Below are positions 11,785 through 17,400 of a DNA stretch of 20,376 nucleotides, piece by piece. The stretch spans positions 1 through 20,376 of the forward strand of contig CAZDKL010000026.1 of the NCBI GenBank assembly GCA_964506185.1. The letters are read 5' to 3'. The notes under the pieces are model-generated. The model did no database searches. It was not told where the DNA came from and saw only the letters and a list, made by a program, of their open reading frames with translations. The translations under genes were made by a program, and so were the position numbers. The first letter of the stretch is position 1. Each line of letters starts with the position of its first letter. The DNA is from UBA2144 sp964506185 (lineage in GTDB: Bacteria; Patescibacteriota; Gracilibacteria; Peribacterales; Peribacteraceae).

Positions 11785-12849
11785 GTGTTTTCATTAGAGA
11801 ATACTACTAATCTCGGCCGCAGAGGAAAAATCGAAACACCTCATGGAGTAATCGAAACTCCTTTCTTTATGCCTGTTGGAACGGCCGGAGCAATGAAAGG
11901 CATTACTCATACTGATTTGATTGAACTTGGAGCACAGATTCTTCTAAGCAATACATACCACCTACACATAAATCCCGGTGAAAATACAGTTTCTGACGCT
12001 GGTGGATTGCACTCATTTATTGGCTGGGAAAGCCCAATGCTGACTGATTCTGGTGGTTATCAGGTTTATTCTCTTAGACGGAATAACAAAGTAAAAGACG
12101 AAGGAGTTCACTTCAATTCACACGTTGACGGCGCTCCGCTTTTTATGGGACCTGAAGAATCGATCACCATTCAACATAAACTAGGAGCCGATATGATCAT
12201 GTGTTTTGACGAATGTCCGCCATCAAAATCTACTAAATCCGATATTCAGACTGCGGTTGATCGAACTCTTCGATGGGCAAAAGAGTGCAAAGTTATACAT
12301 AAAAAGCTCAACTCAAGCTCCAAACTCTTTGGAATTGTCCAAGGAGGTCTGGATCTTGAACTTCGTAAAAAGTGCGCAGAGGAGCTTATAGCTTTAGATT
12401 TCGACGGTTACGCAATTGGAGGACTTGCAGTTGGAGAATCTGAGGAGGATATGTTCAGAGTCGTTGAAGCTGTTACTCCCCTCTTGCCCGAGGATAAACC
12501 AAGGTATCTGATGGGAGTCGGCGTCGTAAGCCAAATGAAAAAATGCATCGCACATGGAATCGACATGTTCGACTGCGTACTTCCAATGAGGATCGCGCGC
12601 CACGGAACTCTTCTGATGTCAGATGGATCGGAGTTGAGAATTACTAATGCTAAATTTAAAAATGATCACTCCCCTATTGATTCTGATTCTCCCTCAAAAT
12701 TCAGTCGAACTCTAAACAAAAGCTACCTTCATCATTTAATGAAGGCAGGTGAAAGACTCGGTGAAACCTATGCTCAGATGCAGAATCTTGGCGTAACGCT
12801 TTTGGAGATAGGAAAGATTAGGAATGATATTGAACTCTTAAGTGAGTAG
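11785..12849 (+). CDS. tgt: tRNA-guanine transglycosylase (Tgt-like) without the zinc cysteines
   Basis: Family enzymes exchange guanine 34 of GUN-anticodon tRNAs for preQ1 (bacteria) or queuine. Visible motifs: GRRGKIETPHG, TPFFMPVGTAGAMK, DSGGYQVYSL (active-site Asp), GADMIMCFDECPP, GIVQGG, AIGGLAVGE and GIDMFDCVLPMR (nucleophile Asp). AIGGLAVGE is of bacterial type. Two deviations: the usual PTRNARNG is PMRIARHG, and the C-terminal zinc site CxCxxC...H has Ser for all three Cys (codons at 12688, 12694, 12703) while the His of YLHHL (12733) remains. It may be a zinc-free active enzyme or a paralogue with another role. The GTG at 11785 is chosen because it gives the usual short N-terminus and has AGGTG 4 nt upstream; ATGs at 11755 and 11713 would add hydrophobic residues atypical of the family. 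No other queuosine genes lie nearby. Confidence 0.9.
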   Translation: MFSLENTTNLGRRGKIETPHGVIETPFFMPVGTAGAMKGITHTDLIELGAQILLSNTYHLHINPGENTVSDAGGLHSFIGWESPMLTDSGGYQVYSLRRNNKVKDEGVHFNSHVDGAPLFMGPEESITIQHKLGADMIMCFDECPPSKSTKSDIQTAVDRTLRWAKECKVIHKKLNSSSKLFGIVQGGLDLELRKKCAEELIALDFDGYAIGGLAVGESEEDMFRVVEAVTPLLPEDKPRYLMGVGVVSQMKKCIAHGIDMFDCVLPMRIARHGTLLMSDGSELRITNAKFKNDHSPIDSDSPSKFSRTLNKSYLHHLMKAGERLGETYAQMQNLGVTLLEIGKIRNDIELLSE

Positions 12850-12901
12850 TGTGTAGTGGGTAGATATTAAAAATCTCAAAGCAATCTACACACTACTCAC
12901 T
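12841..12901. terminator. 16-bp perfect hairpin between tgt and rplU
   Basis: AGTGAGTAGTGTGTAG (12841-12856) pairs perfectly with 12886-12901; the tgt stop codon lies inside the left arm. Further GTGGGTAG/CTACCCAC words flank the arms and permit an alternative pairing. Its place between two convergent genes suits a bidirectional terminator, though neither side has a long T-run. Confidence 0.6.
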
Positions 12902-12910
12902 ACCCACTCG

Positions 12911-13261
12911 CTATTTATCATCATTAGCAGCAGCGCTCTTAGAAGCTCCAACTTTTATCCCAGTAATCTCAATATCAGAAAAATCCTGTCTGTGACCTTT
13001 AACACGGCGGTACCTTTTTCTTCTTTTCATTTTGAATACTCGGATTTTTTTAGCCTTTCCATGCTCCAAAACCTTAGCCTCGACTGAAGCGCCGTTGACA
13101 TATGGAGTTCCGATTTTCACATCAGAATCACTTTTTGAGATAAGGAAAACATTCTTGAAAGTCACCTTTTTACCAGATTCCTCACTAAGTAAAGGAACCC
13201 TGATTTTCTCACCCTCCGATACTTTCTCCTGAAAGCCTGCAATGTCTACAATTGCGAACAT
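12911..13261 (-). CDS. rplU: 50S ribosomal protein bL21
   Basis: 116 residues, a component of the large ribosomal subunit that binds 23S rRNA. Recognised by the start MFAIVDIAGFQEKV (the family's MYAVIxxGGKQyKV), the basic stretch KMKRRKRYRRVKGHRQDF, and EITGI at the end of the domain. A short Ala/Asp tail follows. In most bacteria rplU is followed at once by rpmA (bL27); here the next thing downstream is the hairpin and the convergent tgt, so rpmA must be elsewhere or absent. Divergent from the 13328 gene. Confidence 0.94.
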   Translation of the reverse strand: MFAIVDIAGFQEKVSEGEKIRVPLLSEESGKKVTFKNVFLISKSDSDVKIGTPYVNGASVEAKVLEHGKAKKIRVFKMKRRKRYRRVKGHRQDFSDIEITGIKVGASKSAAANDDK

Positions 13262-13292
13262 TTCCGATGCAGTTTAGGGAAGTAATGGGCTA

Positions 13293-13344
13293 TTAACAAG
13301 TAAAAATGGCTGATGTATAATATATAGGTGGATTTCAAAAACAA
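13293..13344. promoter_or_regulatory. Overlapping divergent promoters for the 13328 gene and rplU
   Basis: Plus strand: TTAACA (13293-13298), 17 bp, TATAAT (13316-13321), then 6 nt and GTG 13328, leaderless geometry. Minus strand: TTGTTT (13344-13339), 16 bp, TATTAT (13322-13317), reading towards rplU with a leader of about 50 nt. The two -10 elements overlap almost completely. An alternative rplU promoter (TTGTTA-N17-TAAACT) lies closer to its start. Confidence 0.5.
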
Positions 13345-14005
13345 ACACATCTTAATTTCCGGGGCTTCGAATGGGATTGGCAAAGCTCTTGCAGAGGAAC
13401 TAATTTCTAAAGGGGCAAAAATCACCAATTTCGATATTGATGAACCTGATGAGAAACTTGATAGAATGAATACCTTTAAAGTTGATATTACTGATCCGGA
13501 GGAGATTGAAGATGCCTTAAATGAGCTAAAAACGCCTATTGACGTATTAATTTGCAATGCAGGAGTTATGAGAAGAGGTACTCTTTTAGACTCAACCGAG
13601 GATGATTTTGAGCTGCTTTTCGATGTTAATGTGAAGGGCTCGTGGTTGCTTCTTAAGGCCTCGGTCCCCCGTCTGAATCCGGGTGCCCAAGTGGCGATAA
13701 TGGGCTCCCGATATTCCCAAAAACCGAGGTCCGATCCGGCACTTTATGGGCTCACAAAAGTCACCCAATATCACATGGGATTATTGGCAAAAGAGACTCT
13801 TCCCGACTTCACCTTCAAATTCATACTTCCAGGCCCCACAAATACCGCTTTGGCAAGGCATGGTGTTTCGGGTTTAGCCCTAAAGCAAAAGAAAAAGATA
13901 ATGCACAGCCCGGAGCACTTAGCTGACCTAATTAGAGAGCTTTTGACCTCAAATCACTCTCATCTCATATATAACGAAAAATCACGAGATTATCGCTTTG
14001 AATAG
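13328..14005 (+). CDS. Short-chain dehydrogenase/reductase (SDR)
   Basis: 225-residue NAD(P)-dependent oxidoreductase of the classical SDR family. The Rossmann motif SGASNGIG is at residues 11-18, an acidic residue after the second strand (DID, 36-38) favours NAD over NADP, and CNAG is at 76-79. The catalytic residues are Tyr140 and Lys144 (YGLTK) with Ser127 (MGSRYS). LPGPTNT (168-173) is the usual PG loop. It is slightly shorter than typical members (about 250), with a reduced substrate-binding region after residue 185. The substrate cannot be predicted; the neighbours (rplU, tRNA-Gln) give no pathway hint. The GTG start is chosen because TATAAT ends 6 nt before it and the Rossmann fold begins at once. 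Confidence 0.88.
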   Translation: MDFKNKHILISGASNGIGKALAEELISKGAKITNFDIDEPDEKLDRMNTFKVDITDPEEIEDALNELKTPIDVLICNAGVMRRGTLLDSTEDDFELLFDVNVKGSWLLLKASVPRLNPGAQVAIMGSRYSQKPRSDPALYGLTKVTQYHMGLLAKETLPDFTFKFILPGPTNTALARHGVSGLALKQKKKIMHSPEHLADLIRELLTSNHSHLIYNEKSRDYRFE

Positions 14006-14040
14006 CGGAAAAGTCGATATCTGACACCTATTATTGTCAT

Positions 14041-14059
14041 TTACTCGATTTTGGAGTAA
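14041..14059 (+). terminator. Weak hairpin downstream of the SDR gene
   Basis: TTACTC (14041-14046) pairs with GAGTAA (14054-14059) around a 7-nt loop, 36 nt after the SDR stop. It is short and AT-rich, and no T-run follows. I see nothing else in 14006-14181. Confidence 0.25.
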
Positions 14060-14181
14060 TATATACACGTAAATATGACACAAACTTACATCAGTGACGG
14101 CGGATCCGAGAAGATAGTTGTCGACTGGTAATCGGATTATTATTAGTTTAAATTTCAGCTCAGGTTTTGGGCTCAAGTACT

Positions 14182-14211
14182 TTGTATTTTAAGCTAAAAT
14201 ACTGCTAGAAT
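14182..14211 (+). promoter_or_regulatory. tRNA-Gln promoter with extended -10
   Basis: TTGTAT (14182-14187), 18 bp, TAGAAT (14206-14211) preceded by TGC, an extended -10. It ends 11 nt before the tRNA. Confidence 0.6.
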
Positions 14212-14222
14212 TTAGGCCTAAA

Positions 14223-14297
14223 TGGGGAGTCGCCAAGTGGTAAGGCACATGGTTTTGGTCCATGCATTCGGGGGTTCGAATCCCTCCTCCCCAGCCA
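14223..14297 (+). tRNA. tRNA-Gln (anticodon UUG)
   Basis: Complete cloverleaf. Acceptor stem TGGGGAG/CTCCCCA (14223-14229/14287-14293), D-arm GCC...GGC, anticodon stem CATGG/CCATG with loop TTTTGGT giving anticodon TTG, a 5-nt variable loop, and T-arm with loop TTCGAAT. Discriminator G is followed by an encoded CCA (14295-14297). The UUG anticodon and the weak first T-A acceptor pair both fit glutamine tRNAs. Confidence 0.97.
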
Positions 14298-14403
14298 AAG
14301 CACTTTTATCTAACTTTTATGGCTTAAATAAGCCAAATACTCCGAAAATACAAACTTGACTGTCTAGCAACGATCTTTTTGGGTAAAACAAGGGAAAATT
14401 CCT

Positions 14404-14431
14404 TTGACATTATAAGGAGCGGGGGTACAAT
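14404..14431 (+). promoter_or_regulatory. Promoter of the giant surface-protein gene
   Basis: TTGACA (14404-14409), 16 bp, TACAAT (14426-14431); start near 14438, about 26 nt before the ATG at 14464. No Shine-Dalgarno sequence is seen in the leader. Confidence 0.7.
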
Positions 14432-14463
14432 TCTCGCCTTTTTTATAAATCCCCAATTTTCCC

Positions 14464-17400
14464 ATGCCGTCAAGACGCCTCTTGAGTGCCCTGACACTCA
14501 CAGCAATGCTCACTGTTCAATTTCAGTCCGGTGGACTTTTTGAACTTCTTTACAAAATTCCGAAAGCCGAAGCTCAAGTTTATAACGGACGATGGGTCCA
14601 AACTTGGGGTGGTGCTTGTAGCGGTGTTTGCGCAGCCCAAGGAATGGTTAGCGCGGCGTCACCAACGTATGGGGCGTATTGCACTTCAGGAGAAGTACAA
14701 AACGAAGAGGCATATACTCAGCTAGGTGCGGGGATATATCTAGCTGGTTGTTGGAATGTTCCATGTGGTTCATATCCAAGAACAGTTCCTTTGACTCCGG
14801 TTGGGGGATATTGCTATCACGCAGGGCAAAAACAGGATTGGGACGCAACGGATATAACAGCGGCGTGTTACTGTCGTGACCAAAATCCAACACCTCAATG
14901 CAATGAAGAATCGCTAACTGTTGGAAATGGTACACCATGGAATTTGCCTGATTTGGTCGAACAGGACTTCGCAGCAGCTGGAGAACAAACTCCTTGGGAT
15001 TTATTGGGTGTAGACACAGATGGCGGGAAAGCTTTTTCTGCGGACAGTTTAACGGCTACAAAACTATGTAATATTCACGGATTCGAAAGTGTTACAACTG
15101 TAGATAACACGGCACCAGATGGAAGAACTATTTGGACAAATGGCGGAGATTCTATTTACAGCTGGAACGGTTCCAGTTGGGTTAGAACTGATGACCTTGC
15201 GCCATACAGGAATCCGAATAATGAGAAATGGTTAGCAGATGTGCAATGTTGCGGAAGGATATCTCATCCTTCAACAGATGAATGCTCTGACGGTATAGAC
15301 AACGACGGTGATGGACAGATCGACTTTCTTGAGGAAGGTGGTCACATGGGAGGACAAACCTCGGTATCTCCAGGGGGAACTGTTACTACAACAGTAAACG
15401 ATTCCGGAGATACGATTGTTCGTAACCTTGGAAAGCCATACTACATTCGTTTCGATGATGATAGTGCCACCAGAGTATGTAATATTGTCGGATACTCTCG
15501 ATTGGTTTCCAAAGTTAAGCACCATGCCGGAAGTAAATCTCGTTGTTTCTGGAGTCCCGGGAATAACTCCGTATTAAGTTGGAATGGAAGCAACTGGCAT
15601 GAAAATCAGGCTTCATCGGATTACGGCAGTGTAAATGCGCACTGTATCGAATCGGTTGTTTGCGCTGATAAGTTTCCCGACTGTAGCGATAGATCTGATA
15701 ACGATGGAGATGGTCAAATCGACCATCCAAGTGATAGCGGTTGTAATTCAGCGGACGACCACAGTGAAGTACCTCATGACACAGATTGTACCGGCCCTAA
15801 TGGTGAAGAACACACTCCTCAGTGCCGCGATGGAATAGACAACGATGGTGATGGAGCAACTGACGATGCCGACTTCTCTTGTTCTAATCCGGACGATGAT
15901 AATGAAAGTGATCCGGAATCAGCATGTCAGGACGGGCAAGATAACGACGGAGATGGACAGACTGACCATCCCCGCGATCAAGGTTGTGCCGATGAACAAG
16001 ATGACAACGAGCGCGACCCAAACGGACCTGAATGTGACAACGGTCAGGATGATGACAATGACGGAGATACCGACTATCCAGACGATGACGGATGCACCGG
16101 ACCAGATGATGATCAGGAATTAAATACGCAATGCAACGATGGAATTGATAACGACGGAGATGGACAGACTGACTATCCTCGTGATCCAGGTTGCTCAAGC
16201 GNNNNNNNNNNNNNNNNNNNNNNNNNNNNNNNNNNNNNNNNNNNNNNNNNNNNNNNNNNNNNNNNNNNNNNNNNNNNNNNNNNNNNNNNNNNNNNNNNNN
16301 NGATAACGACGGAGATGGACAGACTGACTATCCTCGTGATCCAGGTTGCTCAAGCGCATCAGATGATGATGAGCGTGGCAACGATGCTTGTGACAACGGG
16401 CAAGATGATGACGGAGACGGAGAAACTGACTATCCTGATGATCCAGGATGCACCGGTCCAGATGATAATGATGAACGCGGAACTGATGAGTGTGACAACG
16501 GTCAGGATGATGATGGCGATGGACAGTCTGACTTTCCAAGAGATCCAGGTTGCACCAGTCCAAGTGATGATGACGAACATGGAACAAATGAATGTGACAA
16601 CGGTCAGGATGATGACGGTGACGGACAGACTGACTATCCTCGCGATCCAGGATGTTCTTCAATAACAGATACTTCTGAGCTTGGCACAGACGAGTGTGAT
16701 GACGGAGTTGATAATGACGGCGATGGTGATATCGACTATCCAGATGATTCGAACTGCACAGATCCAACTGATAATACCGAAGGTATTTATGCAGACCTTC
16801 AATTAGTTAGTCTTACAGGACCTAACAGCGGCGATAAGGACGATACGCTTCTCTACTACGCAGAAGTTGAAAACCACGGCCCGGATACAGCCGATACTGT
16901 TGTAATTTCACTTGCGCTCCCAACAGGAGTTACATTCGACTCAGGTGCTTCCAGCAATGACTGTGTTCAAAACGGAAACAATATACTTTGTAATAACTTC
17001 GATCTTAACAATGGACAAAACAGACAGTTCACAATCGGATTAATAGTAGAATCCGATATTTACTGCGGAAGAAGTCTTAATCTCCAAGCAACTGTTTCTG
17101 CATCATCTACAGATCCTAATTCAGGAAACAACAGTGATAACAAGAGCACTTCAATAAATTGCCCAGTAAGCCCTGCTTGCGATGATGGAATTGATAACGA
17201 CGGAGACGGACAGACTGACTATCCAAGAGATCCAGGATGTTCTTCTGCTACTGATACATCCGAAAGAGATCCAAATGGTGATGAATGCGACAACGGACAA
17301 GATGATGATGGTGACGGAGATATCGACTATCCTGCTGATTCAGGATGTACCGGCCCAACTGACGATACAGAGGCCGACGCTGTTTGTTCAGACGGAGTTG

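Larger units (their letters stand above)
15675..16790 (+). repeat. MopE-like Ca-binding repeat array 1 (about 10 units, contains the gap)
   Basis: Units of about 36-40 codons with core CxxGxDxDxDGxxDxPxDxGC, linked by acidic segments such as TGPDDDQEL. One isolated degenerate unit precedes at about 15279-15335. Unit number is uncertain because of the gap. Confidence 0.85.

Noticed and set aside
16302..16665. The Met/Ile-rich continuation of the giant protein in its original frame after the gap
   Set aside because: It is an out-of-frame reading caused by the arbitrary 100-N length; the true repeat frame continues without stops two frames away.
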